Shown one piece after another: positions 13,104-22,825 of a stretch of DNA of 64,000 bases. Positions within the stretch are counted from its first letter, which is position 1; the number at the start of each line of letters is the position of its first letter. Below the pieces are notes generated by a model. It worked only from the letters and a program-made list of their open reading frames with translations, made no database searches and was not told where the DNA came from. This stretch comes from Xylogone sp. PMI_703 (Eukaryota > Ascomycota > Leotiomycetes), in the NCBI GenBank assembly GCA_021399445.1, contig JAJTUQ010000005.1, forward strand, positions 124,001 through 188,000, in the 5' to 3' direction. Position numbers and translations under genes: made by a program.

Positions 13104-13376
13104 ATAGTATTTTAATATTTTAATCTTAAAAATTAAATTTATAATTATAAAGTTTATTTATTTATTATTTTAAAGTCTAAATTAATTTATATAAAGTTAT
13201 TATTAAAATATTTAACAGAGAAGACACTTACATATAAAAATTTCTTAGTGTAAAATTAAAAACCAATTTTTATAACACTTATAAAGGTTATTAATAAAAG
13301 AATACAAAAACTTAATTAATTTATATATAAATTTCCAGAATTTTCACTTTTATAAATTTAAATATTATATTATTAA

Positions 13377-13623
13377 TAAAATTACAAGGGGGTCATTTTT
13401 GCGGTAAATTTGATGTTTTATTTGTTTCATTATTACAACAGATTGAATTATAATATGTTAATAATATTGTGATATTTTAAGTAATTAATATTAAAAGTAT
13501 CTATATTTAAATTTCTAAGGCAATAACTCTAATGGTTGTAAAGTTATTAATTATTGAAAATCGTAATTTTGTGTGGGAAATGGGTGTCGGTTAGGGGGGG
13601 TGACGGTTAGCCGGGTGGTGGGC
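13377..13623 (-). repeat. Right terminal inverted repeat
   Basis: Inverted copy of 12856..13103. It begins at about TAAAATTACAAGGGGGTC and ends in CGGGTGGTGGGC. Compared with the left arm it has one base fewer in the AAACCATC/AAACATC segment and one substitution near the outer end. Confidence 0.88.
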
Positions 13624-13633
13624 TTAGAACGTA

Positions 13634-14147
13634 TAAATAGTATAGTGCAACAAGTATAGCCTGTAGTAATGCAAATTGGAGCAACAGGCATTTACAGACG
13701 GAAATACGAGGGTAATACCGTATTGTCACTTCAGGAAGGTAAGCGAAATCGTAAAGATGCTGATCTACGTAAGACACGGAATTATTCGATCTTGCCCACG
13801 CCCATTCTCTATTGGAGTGATGCAGGGGCTTGAAAATTACCTACGCCACAACTGTACCGATAATATAAACATTTATGTATATCACTAGCTAGAAAGAGTA
13901 TAAGTCAGGATAGAACGAAGTTATCTATCTTCTGAAACGACTTTCCTATCCGGTTTCTCCAGTATCTATCTAAACGACTTCAAAGTAAGCACCAGGACTT
14001 ATTAGTGCGCGTACAGCTAATTCTCCACAGGACATGAACATATCATATCATCAGTTGCCATCGCAGGGGCGTTAAGTCACCCCTCCGCTGTCACGACTAC
14101 TTAGTCTACCGATATCAAACACAATTGTAGATCGACGTTTAACTAAC
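13634..14147. other. Intergenic; upstream region of the AflR-like regulator
   Basis: 514 bp between the transposon and the regulator's ATG. No gene or clear operator was recognised. The transposon insertion lies about 520 bp upstream of the start codon, close enough to affect its expression. Confidence 0.5.
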
Positions 14148-15782
14148 ATGAGCAATCCAATTATTTCCAATGGTGGCAACAATGCCAATAAAGTTCAACA
14201 CAAAATCCGCACATCATGTGACGCCTGTCAAGACGCAAAAGTTCGATGTGGCCGAGAAAAGCCTACGTGTCGACGGTGTGAGAACCAGGAGAGAACGTGC
14301 ATATACAGCCATGCTCGACCACTGGGGCGGCCACGGAAAGTTAACAGTACCTCATCGGTAGCTTCTGCCACTAATACTACAACAATGGATGCACACAGGC
14401 ATTTCACTAGTCTACCTGAGCATAGAGTAGCGTCTGAGCAGGCCACCCCGATAGCTAGCGACATGAATAGAAACGCAGGACATGCGCATTCAACAAGACC
14501 GAGGTCGACGTCGAGAGAAAGCGATAATGTTAATAATGATAACAGCATTGAAATAAGCATAAACAATGACTGGCTAGACATCTCCCCATTACCTAGTGCA
14601 GAATCACGAACACCAATAGATATTTTGTTACCAGACAGTGACAATATCGGACAATCATCTATGTTCGGGGAGCAATCTCACAACATTGGAATTGACCCAA
14701 TGATACTGGAAAACGCGGACATGGATATTTCTTTGCCCGCTAGATTGTCGGGTAGTTTACAAGAGTCTTCTACATCGACGGACTATCATCTTTTACCCCC
14801 CTTGGAAGATAAACCGGAAGAATCTCAACAGCAACATTACCAAACTACCGGCGGCTCCGCATCAGATCAGATGACCACAAGTACAACGGACTGGGTCTTG
14901 GGGCTTAAATTTGACCAGAGACTGTCCTCAGCGTCATCGTCTCTTAATCCTGGAATGGAATTTACCCATAGTGGTGGTCCCCGCGAGAACCTATCAGACA
15001 GTCACTTCTTATTTGGTAGCCATCTTAATAGTAGTAGTGCAGGAGAGAGAGGCTCTTATACTGAGCATTTTAATCTGCGCCATCCCTTATCCACACTTGG
15101 CTCGAAAAGCCCCAATACTTCCACTGTATTACGCAGTACTAGCAGCCGTGGTAGTTCAGGTCCTCAAGGGCAGGGCGTCTTATTATTATCTCGTCAACGG
15201 ATGCAATGCACCTGTTGTGACTCTATACTCCAGACATTAGTCGACCTTGATATGCATCTTTCAGGCCGGTCGGCAATTAGCCTCGACTCAATAATGAAAT
15301 TTGAGAAAGAAACACGGATACAGACGCTGACAATTCTTAAATGTGATTCTTGTTCGCAAAAGTTTCGGCCACGAATACTCTTACTCATGGGAGTTGTTTT
15401 AGAGGCTGTTGTTGAGTTGTTGGAAGGAGTGCTGAATCAGACCCAGCAGCTGAGTGCATCGGCAACATCCATATCATCTTCGTCGAAGTTGGCCTCGCCG
15501 CCAGCGTCGATTTTCGAAGACAATACTACGAGTAGCACCCCGGGAGAAACAGTTAATAGCTGTTCCCTATGGTTAGGAGATTATGAAATCTCCGGACAAG
15601 AGAAGACCCAATTCCTCAAGCATCTAGTAACTACTCGACTACACGATATCGCAGACACGGTTCATCAACTATGCGAGAGTGTAGAGCAGTATTGCAATCG
15701 ACCAGCCTTTAAAGTAGGCACGTCAATGCTTGTTGAAGTCTATCGACATATACAAGCTATAGTCAAGTCACTGAAGCAATGA
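14148..15782 (+). CDS. Zn2Cys6 transcription factor with AflR-type C-terminal domain; probable pathway regulator
   Basis: Single-exon gene of 544 aa. The zinc cluster occupies residues 24-51 with spacing CX2CX6CX6CX2CX6C (C24, C27, C34, C41, C44, C51). A basic linker with GRPRK follows, as in aflatoxin-type regulators. Residues ~60-330 are low-complexity Ser/Thr/Asn-rich. The C-terminal ~200 residues carry the AflR regulatory-domain pattern: a Cys-rich QCTCCDSILQTLVDLDMHL start, the helix LLLMGVVLEAVVELLEGVL and a final helix ending IQAIVKSLKQ. It lies at the left edge of the PKS cluster next to the non-haem iron oxygenase. The inferred role is cluster-specific activation by binding CGG-type sites. 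No shared operator was established by eye. Confidence 0.88.
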   Translation: MSNPIISNGGNNANKVQHKIRTSCDACQDAKVRCGREKPTCRRCENQERTCIYSHARPLGRPRKVNSTSSVASATNTTTMDAHRHFTSLPEHRVASEQATPIASDMNRNAGHAHSTRPRSTSRESDNVNNDNSIEISINNDWLDISPLPSAESRTPIDILLPDSDNIGQSSMFGEQSHNIGIDPMILENADMDISLPARLSGSLQESSTSTDYHLLPPLEDKPEESQQQHYQTTGGSASDQMTTSTTDWVLGLKFDQRLSSASSSLNPGMEFTHSGGPRENLSDSHFLFGSHLNSSSAGERGSYTEHFNLRHPLSTLGSKSPNTSTVLRSTSSRGSSGPQGQGVLLLSRQRMQCTCCDSILQTLVDLDMHLSGRSAISLDSIMKFEKETRIQTLTILKCDSCSQKFRPRILLLMGVVLEAVVELLEGVLNQTQQLSASATSISSSSKLASPPASIFEDNTTSSTPGETVNSCSLWLGDYEISGQEKTQFLKHLVTTRLHDIADTVHQLCESVEQYCNRPAFKVGTSMLVEVYRHIQAIVKSLKQ

Positions 15783-16492
15783 TATTTCATTACGATCTAT
15801 GCTTCCGCAGAGCACTTGGTTGGGTTGAGAGTGGCTAACAATGCTGTTGGAATCAAATCCGGTAACCGGCAGATGTAAGGAACCAAGGTATTGTATTGAT
15901 CAAGTATCATAATGTATAAACTTGTTACGGCCTTCGTGTATACTTTACTACAGGCTGCAATGCTTCATACCTTTATCTGTGCATATTCGCCGAATACTAT
16001 GGAAACAGTGCACAGACAAAAAAGGCGTAGAATATTACGACCTATATGAAGTAGCTATGTATATACGCACCCCATGAGGGCAAAGTATAGATTATAAGTT
16101 GAATAGATACAACTATATCTCCAAAGGTGTGCAATCTCCGCAACCAAAAGGCTCCCTCCTTACTCACATTCTCTCGCTGTAAAATTGTATTCGAGTTCCT
16201 TTGGATAGAGCAAAGATCCGGTAGTAAATCGTATGATACAATCGTATGATGCCTATTTGATTCGGGTCTTTTTGTAAATTGATCCAAAGCTGATGCCGGC
16301 ATATTTCGGGGGATTGTATCCCTGACCCTGATTGGACGAATTCAGGGCCATCGAGTCACTAGAGCGATCTAGACAGGCATATAACCAAATCGAAAATGAC
16401 TCGACACAAATAGAGATGAAAAAGAGGTAAATAAAGAAATACAACGAATCACATTACCGTTCGGGAAAAGTGAAAGAACCAAAGAAGTCAAA
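15783..16492. other. Intergenic, no gene seen
   Basis: 710 bp between the regulator stop and the oxygenase ATG, with only short chance ORFs. It should hold the oxygenase promoter and the regulator's 3' UTR. Confidence 0.55.
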
Positions 16493-17385
16493 ATGCCGCA
16501 CGCCAACTACGAGACCCCAGAAGTCATTCTTCAATACTTTGCACCGAACCAAGATGGCTCTCCGCCAGATGCCAACGATCTCGAAATTCAATACGGAGCC
16601 AAGAATCTTCATCTCGCTGCAGTCACTCTAAATGACCTTCGGTCTGATAAAGATAAGGTCACCCTGACTGAGCATGGACTCCAGCTCATCAATCACGAGA
16701 CTGCGATGGCTTATGAAGATTTCAAAGACCCGGAGAAGATTAAAAAACAATACTATCCTGAAGTTGCAGAGGCGATCAAAAAGACGTATATATACCCATA
16801 TCATCCCGTTCGCTACGAATTGCATTGGTTAACAAGAAGATCAGTACCGGGGCTCAAAAGGTCATCTGTTTCAACCACAATGTCCGCTCCGAGGCTGCCC
16901 CAAAGCTCGATATTTCCAAGCATAAAGTAGATCATATCGGCCCCATGCGCCGGGTTCACGTGGATGTTGCGCCCCGCGGCACCTTCGAGGCTGTCGAGAA
17001 ACGGGCTGGAGAGGCTCTGATGTCCTCAATCCGAGGACGCTGGAAGATCATCAATTCTTGGAAGCCACTGAAGACTGTGCAGCGAGACCCGCTCGCTATA
17101 GCAACCGGGCCTTCGTGCCCAGATGAGGACCTCGTGGAATTGACTCGTTATCGTCCGGATGGCTCTTTGAGCGAGTCAAGGTACTCGGTGTTGTATGATC
17201 AGAGACATAAGTGGTATTGGGTTCCGATGCAGAAGCCAGATGAAATGCTGCTTTTTAACCAGTACAGCGATGATCCAAATCGCACGACGGCGGATCGTGT
17301 GGCTCACTGTGGTTTTACATTACCTGGTGCGGAGAATAAAGAGATTAGAGAGAGTGTTGAAGTGCGCGCTTTGGTCATCTATTGA
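16493..17385 (+). CDS. Non-haem iron oxygenase / CmcJ-AsaB-NvfI family hydroxylase-methyltransferase-like
   Basis: Two exons, 16493..16785 and 16845..17385 (277 aa); the 59-nt intron is GTATAT..CAG. The protein belongs to the fungal AsaB/CmcJ-like family. Its members include 2-oxoglutarate-dependent oxygenases such as NvfI and EfuI-type proteins and are common in metabolite clusters. The family core FNHNVR is present, followed by VHVD (His136, Asp138), AHCGF (His252) and VRALVIY near the C-terminus (Arg272). These give the expected 2-His-1-carboxylate iron site and a co-substrate arginine. Known maleidride clusters also use 2-oxoglutarate oxygenases for late hydroxylations, so a tailoring role is likely. 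The exact position oxidised is unknown. It is convergent with the MFS gene, 176 bp apart. Confidence 0.82.
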
Positions 17386-17561
17386 GCCCTCTGAGTCAAA
17401 AAGTTTACGCAGTAGAAACAGTAGTTTTATTTCCGAATAAGAGTAGTTAGAATTTATTTCCTTATTCGTTACGCCGGGGGACTTGATTATAACAGCTGTA
17501 CACTTATTTCTCAATCTAATATAATAATAGTTAACTTCCCTAGGCTTTCCGTCTGTGACAA

Positions 17562-19094
17562 TCACTGCTCGCTGCTCTCCTGAAATGCTACAAGCATAAT
17601 CAGAGGACTTAATACAATCCAGACTCCGGAAATTACCACAAACGTCCAACCCATCCCAATAGTGTTAATAAGAGGCATAATAACCATCGCGCCCAATGCA
17701 CCTAGCATACAACGCACCAGATTATTCGCAGCTGTAGCGGTAGCTGGTGATTTGAGATTTAAATCAACAATCAACACATTCATGCCGGAATATGCGGCTG
17801 TGCCCATCCACCCAAAGGCAAACAACAATGCAAGGGGCACAGCAGGGGTAAGTGCTAGACGTACGGACCAGCCATAGGCAATCATCGCTGACATGGCGAA
17901 TAAGACAGCCGGTATGACAATTTGTAGACGGGCGCGTTCGATGTGGAAACCAAGAGCAAGTCCTGTTTCGTGGTCAAGATGCTCGCCGCGAGCAAGAGTT
18001 CGACCGAGAACGTTCTTAATAGATCGTCGGTAGTTCCAATCAAGGAGGAACCCATTGCTGAGAGCCGCAAGCATGCTGCCAAGGCCGATGGGTATATAGG
18101 AAAGTCCAATCTGGATTTCGTCAAAGTGGTAAGTGCTAGCAAAAGACCAAGTAAGACTGGTAGTGACAGCGTAATACGTGGCAAATGTGAAGCCATTGAA
18201 AAGAATGACACAGCCAGTGGGGTGTGTAAAGAGCAGTGTTAGGGACTTCCATGGTGTCGGCCTGCCACCTTTTTTTCGAGCAGCTTCAATGGCCTGCTGC
18301 CCTTCAATAATTTCGTCTTGGTCTTCATTACCTTTCCTCTTGAGAAGTAAAGATATTAGGGGTTTATTCCACACGGAAGGTGGTTCGAGTGATCCATTTC
18401 CGACAATATTTCGACATGTTTCAGGCAAGAAGACAACAATGAAAGCCAGCATAACAAGAGCCAGCCCTGTTAAGACAACAAAAATGTATCTCCATCCATA
18501 GTACTGACTGATCGCACCTCCAATTATAGGACCTAAGGTAGGGCCGATAATAGGGCCAACAGATGCTAGTCCAACGTATCGGCCTCGCTCAGCAGATGTC
18601 ACGACGTCGGCAGTTACACCATAGGCGAGGTTAACTGTCGAGCTGCTTCCGGAGCTTTGAAGACATCGAAGTAGGAGGAGTCCGATAAAAGTGGTTTGAA
18701 ATATTAACCCAACATTGGCGGCAATGTAGATAAGAAAACAGACAATGTATACTGGGCGCCGTCCAATTGTATCCGATAGCGATCCAATGAAGGTAGGTGA
18801 AAGGCCTTGGAATATCTAAATCATTGGTTACCCGTTCGTCGTTTGCAATATTCCGCGTTTATGCGATGAACCTACCATATAAGAGGTTATTGTCATATTA
18901 AGCATTCCCTCGCTTATGCCAAGCTCTTTTTGAATCGCGCTCAACGCCGGGTAGTAGATATTCGCAGAAAGGGGAGAAAATACGGATGCCAGAGTGGCAG
19001 TAAGAATAATGAGCAGTTTCTTACTGTTAGAAAACACAGTATAGGGGGGCTTCCTGTGGGAACCCAGCAGGGGAGTCTGCCCTGAAACTGTCAT
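17562..19094 (-). CDS. MFS transporter (DHA1 type), cluster efflux pump A
   Basis: Exons on the minus strand are 19094..18876 and 18815..17562 (490 aa); the 60-nt intron is GTAGGT..TAG. Landmarks are a short N-terminal tail, [20 protein letters not shown] in TM1, [14 protein letters not shown] (motif A) and [16 protein letters not shown] (motif C of antiporters). [14 protein letters not shown] starts the central loop, and six more helices follow. It is clearly related to the pump at 26323..28021, sharing FSPLSA-IYYPAL, PETCR-IVGNG and ATYYAV-like segments, so the two are probably paralogues. It is divergently transcribed from the FSH1 hydrolase across 352 bp. Export of, or self-protection from, the cluster product is inferred from context. 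Confidence 0.88.
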
Positions 19095-19446
19095 TTTGCT
19101 GGAAGTGTTGTAAACGGGATTGTGTGAGAAATTGTAAAGCAGATTGCATCAGAGTAGATGTAAAAGAGGGAAAATAAACAAAACTTCATGTATGAGTGTG
19201 CGAAGTGATGATATACTTGTTGAGTTAAGTTGTCAAGCCCTATGGATTATCAGTAGTACGATTTAGTCGCTTCGGTTCTTTATTGATAGGAAATAGTCAA
19301 TAATGTGCCGAACCCATAACAACCAGACATACAGATAAAGCTGAGAGGTTGTTAAGTTATGTTCATTCTACACCGTGTTGATAGATCTCCAGGGTTCAAT
19401 CCGGGCAGATCTTCAGGAGGAAAAATCTCCCTCCATCGCTCACACG
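19095..19446. promoter_or_regulatory. Divergent promoter region, MFS pump A / hydrolase
   Basis: 352 bp separating two divergent start codons (19094 minus, 19447 plus). Both genes must draw on this stretch, so co-regulation is likely. No operator could be proved by eye. A TTCGG...GCCGAA pair around 19275-19315 is the kind of CGG half-site arrangement used by Zn2Cys6 factors, but it is unverified. Confidence 0.5.
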
Positions 19447-20191
19447 ATGCCTGCGCTGAAGATCCTCTGCTTACATGGGGCTGGCATGAATTCCGAGGTA
19501 TCATACCCATTACTTGGTATTGTTTCAATTCTAATGGGTAAAATAGATAATGAAATCGCATCTTTCATACTTGACTAAGATTCTTGAAGAACGCAATATT
19601 GCTCAGTTTGAATACGCCGAGGGATCCGTCGAAACAGAGCCTGGTCCCGGCATTACTCCAGGCTTATACGAAGGACCCTATTACTCCTTTTTCACTTGGC
19701 CTCCAAAAGTAGGAAATTTACAGGATGAAGAATCGGTTCAAAATGCATATGAAGAGCTCCTGGAGGTAATCGATGAGGAGGGCCCATTTGACGGATTACT
19801 GGGGTTCTCCCACGGCGGTTCATTCCTGGCTGAACTGTTGGCTGGATACGCTCGCGAGAAAACTGGATCAGAAGTTGAGCGGCTGGCTCGCTGCGCGATC
19901 TTTATTAATTCATTTCCACCTTTTCGTATGGATCCGGAGCAGAATCCGATTATTGACTATGAGCTGTTGAAGTCCTTTCCGAAGATCCCGACATTACATA
20001 TTATCGGTATGTCGGATTTTGTGCATGAGTATTCGACAATCTTGTATAAAGAGTTACATCAGAGGGCGCCGACATCCACGATTTTAGTTCCCCATCCTAA
20101 AGGTCATGAGATTCCGAGAGATCCAAGTATCGCGAAAAATATCATTGCTGGTTTTGAGGCATTGAATTTGGCCGTTTCTTTCAACCATTGA
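19447..20191 (+). CDS. FSH1-family serine hydrolase; probable PKS chain-release enzyme
   Basis: Exons 19447..19497 and 19547..20191 (231 aa); the 49-nt intron is GTATCA..TAG. The start MPALKILCLHGAGMNSE is the standard FSH1/DUF341 opening. The nucleophile elbow is GFSHGG (Ser105), a conserved acid lies in GMSDF, and the histidine is in PKGHEIP (His204). Length is typical. The PKS in this window ends at its ACP and has no thioesterase or reductase, so a trans-acting hydrolase is needed. In characterised maleidride clusters a homologous hydrolase is a core gene. The role of freeing the acyl chain before alkylcitrate synthesis is therefore inferred with good support. There is no signal peptide or C-terminal peroxisomal signal, so it is probably cytosolic. 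Confidence 0.88.
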
Positions 20192-20351
20192 CTGTAGGTA
20201 ATTTTAGTTTGATTTTTCTACCCAGACACAAAGCTAATTTGGCTTTCTAACAATGCTATGGTTTCTTTTAAAACTGTACTATATTGGAGTTTATATCTAA
20301 TTAATTTAGGAGGAGTCAAGGCACCACAAATCAATGTGAGAGATCTCCTCT

Positions 20352-21003
20352 TCAGTATGTCGCAGTCAGAAACCAATTCCCAGCTATTGGCTCTCCCAGC
20401 CCAGCTTCCTTTACAAGCTGCTCGATGTTAAAACCCAGCCTTGCCGCAATCGTGTTTCCCAAATACTTTTCAAACTCTTCTGGTAGTTTATATTCTTCAG
20501 GTTGTACGAATAACACTTCAACGTAACGGTGAGCTGGCCCCGGTGGAGGTGCTGGACCAGCATACATCGCTTTGGGCAAGGTGCTATCACTTGCAACCGA
20601 TAATTCATGGGTCTGGTCGTTGAGGACGAGGTCCGGCTGATACCAATGTAGGAGAGGGTACTTCATGCCACTGCGGTCAACGTCCATGTCGATCATGAAA
20701 ACCATGTATTTCCAAGACAGATGGTAGATTGGTGTTTGGAGATGGCGAACTGTCAGGAGGGAGTTCAGGTTAAGTCGAGGAGCAGATTGAGTTTCTGGTG
20801 TATTGATTAGCATCATCCAGATCGGCGGAGTTAAACCGAGTAAATTTACCATTTACGTATAATTCATGACCTGGATGAACTGAAACACCATGTTGGAACG
20901 TTACACCTAGACGCAACTTGGTTGATGGTTTGAATCCGGGGGGTGTCTGACAATGCACGTTGATGGCGGCAAGAAGGGCTACGGAAATAGAGAAGAAAAT
21001 CAT
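20352..21003 (-). CDS. PEBP-like protein 1, secretory; maleidride dimerisation partner
   Basis: Exons on the minus strand are 21003..20850 and 20794..20352 (198 aa); the 55-nt intron is GTAAAT..CAG. Residues 1-18 (MIFFSISVALLAAINVHC) form a signal peptide. The mature protein has the phosphatidylethanolamine-binding-protein fold: MVFMIDMDV replaces the classical DPDAP loop (residues 87-90), LHWYQPDL corresponds to the CHWI strand, and YAGPAPPPGPAHRYV (129-143) is the PEBP motif-2 region with GPAHRY. A sequon NET at residue 51 fits passage through the ER. In maleidride pathways, PEBP proteins assist KSI-like enzymes in monomer coupling. It lies between the hydrolase (convergent) and the alkylcitrate dehydratase (same strand). 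No lipid-binding function is implied. Confidence 0.88.
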
Positions 21004-21331
21004 TGTGACAAGAGAAACTGCCCCTAAAGAGAATCGATGATTGTGATCATCAAAAGCCAGGAGTAGCCAAAAAATTGCGAGGAAGGATATGTTTATGTCA
21101 GAACCATGCGCTAGTAACGGGTCAGATGCTGAGGCTGGCTATCTTAATTAGACTTTGCAGTAGACCGCGAAAAGAGCCGATTTAATACTGGAGAGCCAAT
21201 CTAGTCTAAGTATACCCCATAATTGAACCACCGTGCTAAATAGGTATGCTGGCGTTTATTATTTCTTTGCTCCTGATTTGAGGCCATATGTGAGGGTGAG
21301 TCTGGTTTTGACGAGCGTCAATTTTATAGTT
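21004..21331. other. Intergenic between PEBP 1 and alkylcitrate dehydratase
   Basis: 328 bp with no gene. It is the promoter side of PEBP 1 and the 3' side of the dehydratase; both genes run on the minus strand. Confidence 0.55.
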
Positions 21332-22825
21332 TTATAGTTTTGCTATCCCATTTGTATCTTTCGTAAATAAGTCTACAAATGTCGAAACAGGCATATCATG
21401 CTGCTCAATACTCCTGGATATATTTGCAATCTCAGCATCGGTAAAGCCCAATCTCATATTCCTCTCAAACTTCCGCTGCTGTAGTTCCTTCGTTCTCGAA
21501 TTTTTCAAATGTCCAGCTGGATATTCCACTAGGACTTCATCTAGTACGGCCCCATTGTTCAGATAAACAGTCATGCCAGCTCCACAACTTTTAGTCTCCG
21601 GATCGAGATATCTTTGGGTAAAACCTTGATCAACTCTGATGATGATCTTTTCTCGCAAATCATCCATCTCCTTGCTATTTGCATACGGACTGTCATCCAT
21701 GTAATCTTCCGCATCCGGAAACCTGCCTTTTAGAAATACAAGCGCAATTACATATTGAATACAATGATCGCGATCGGCTGGATTAGATAATTGACCTGTT
21801 TTGTTAATGATCAAATTCGCAGCTGCTGTGACGCGCAGATCAATGCTCTTTATGTCACCGACTATGTGACCACGGGATTTCAATCTATCGCCTTGTACAA
21901 GTGCTGCTTCCGCGGATGATATTCCATGCCCTTCGCATGGCATCAACTTGGTAAACACATTTTGAATTGCCCAATCACCAAAAGCCCTGGGCAATGCGAA
22001 TCCGGCCTCGAGACCAAACGTATGTACCAAAAACCCATAACGTTGATCCGTCAGTGCCTGCTTTGATCCCAATTGACCGGCCTGGGTAAGCAAACAGAGA
22101 TGCACTGCCTTCATTGCAGCATCACCAGCTGCCCACCCCTTGCGCGAAGTAGTGTTGGCTCCCGATCTGTAGACACGGGATGGATGACCGTCCATCCAGA
22201 CGTGAGAAATAACATGCATCGTTTGTGTTTCAGTCATACCCATCAGCCACGAACATACAGAAGCTGCCGCAAGTTTGACGAGAATCACATGGTCAATGCC
22301 ATATGCATTGAAAGCATTCTGAAGCTGATAACATCCTTGGATTTCGTAGGCCTTTATCGCTGCTTCTAACAATGTCCTGATTGTCAATGGTGGATCTCTT
22401 CTGATAGTGGCGGAAGTGGCGGGGCTTCTCTGCTCCTCTCGACATAACCAGTCCATTATCGCGATAGTAGCAGACAGTGTATCCGACGGATGCCCCCATT
22501 CTGCTCCACCCAAAGCATCATTGTGATCGAGGTATCTGATCAAAATCCCTAGATCAAACGTTCCCTTGACAGGATCAAGAACATAAGATGTTCCAGGAAG
22601 ATGAAAGCCGCAAGGAACGGTTGTTCCAGGAATAATAGGTCCAAGCAATGTACGCGCCTCGGCAGATCTGTGTAATGTTTCTATGGCGCAGCCAAGGGAA
22701 TCGAGAATAGCGGTGCGGGCATGGCCAATGGAAGCTGATGATGAGGGAATGGTGTAGTTGTGTACATAGGATGCAATGTCGCGGATAGGTTTATCGAAGA
22801 GTATCTCGTCCTTCATTGTGACCAT
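21332..22825 (-). CDS. Alkylcitrate dehydratase (2-methylcitrate dehydratase, MmgE/PrpD family)
   Basis: Single exon, 497 aa, the usual length of fungal 2-methylcitrate dehydratases. PrpD-family stretches include ILDSLGCAIETL near the N-terminus, the GTSYVLDPVKGTFDLGILIRYLDHNDA region, WAAGDAAMKAVHLCLL, and MPCEGHGISSAEAAL (usual K-P-C-HG motif). In maleidride pathways this enzyme dehydrates the alkylcitrate so that the maleic anhydride monomer forms. In primary metabolism the family acts on 2-methylcitrate in the propionate cycle. The C-terminus reads GIAKL, and AKL is a good PTS1 peroxisomal signal. There is no obvious mitochondrial presequence, unlike the primary-metabolism enzyme. It is oriented the same way as the alkylcitrate synthase, 1.3 kb downstream of it. 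Confidence 0.9.
   Translation of the reverse strand: MVTMKDEILFDKPIRDIASYVHNYTIPSSSASIGHARTAILDSLGCAIETLHRSAEARTLLGPIIPGTTVPCGFHLPGTSYVLDPVKGTFDLGILIRYLDHNDALGGAEWGHPSDTLSATIAIMDWLCREEQRSPATSATIRRDPPLTIRTLLEAAIKAYEIQGCYQLQNAFNAYGIDHVILVKLAAASVCSWLMGMTETQTMHVISHVWMDGHPSRVYRSGANTTSRKGWAAGDAAMKAVHLCLLTQAGQLGSKQALTDQRYGFLVHTFGLEAGFALPRAFGDWAIQNVFTKLMPCEGHGISSAEAALVQGDRLKSRGHIVGDIKSIDLRVTAAANLIINKTGQLSNPADRDHCIQYVIALVFLKGRFPDAEDYMDDSPYANSKEMDDLREKIIIRVDQGFTQRYLDPETKSCGAGMTVYLNNGAVLDEVLVEYPAGHLKNSRTKELQQRKFERNMRLGFTDAEIANISRSIEQHDMPVSTFVDLFTKDTNGIAKL

Larger units (their letters stand above)
12856..13623. mobile_element. Non-autonomous DNA transposon (MITE-like) with ~250 bp terminal inverted repeats
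   Basis: Two arms of about 250 bp, the right an inverted copy of the left, enclose an AT-rich spacer of ~275 bp without coding capacity. The arms differ at only a few positions: T/C near the outer end and a one-base indel around 13065. Outer ends read GCC(T/C)ACCACCCGGCTAACCG and include a run of seven C (G on the right). Flanks are TTAGAAGTAA on the left (12846-12855) and TTAGAACGTA on the right (13624-13633). This may be an imperfect ~10-bp target-site duplication. Long TIRs plus a 9-11 bp duplication would fit a Mutator-like (MULE) derivative; that assignment is inference. Near-identity of the arms implies a fairly recent insertion or arm-to-arm conversion. Confidence 0.85.

Noticed and set aside
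19385..19412. tRNA-like B-box word (GGTTCAATCC)
   Set aside because: No matching A box, acceptor stem or anticodon arm could be folded around it, and it lies in the hydrolase 5' region.
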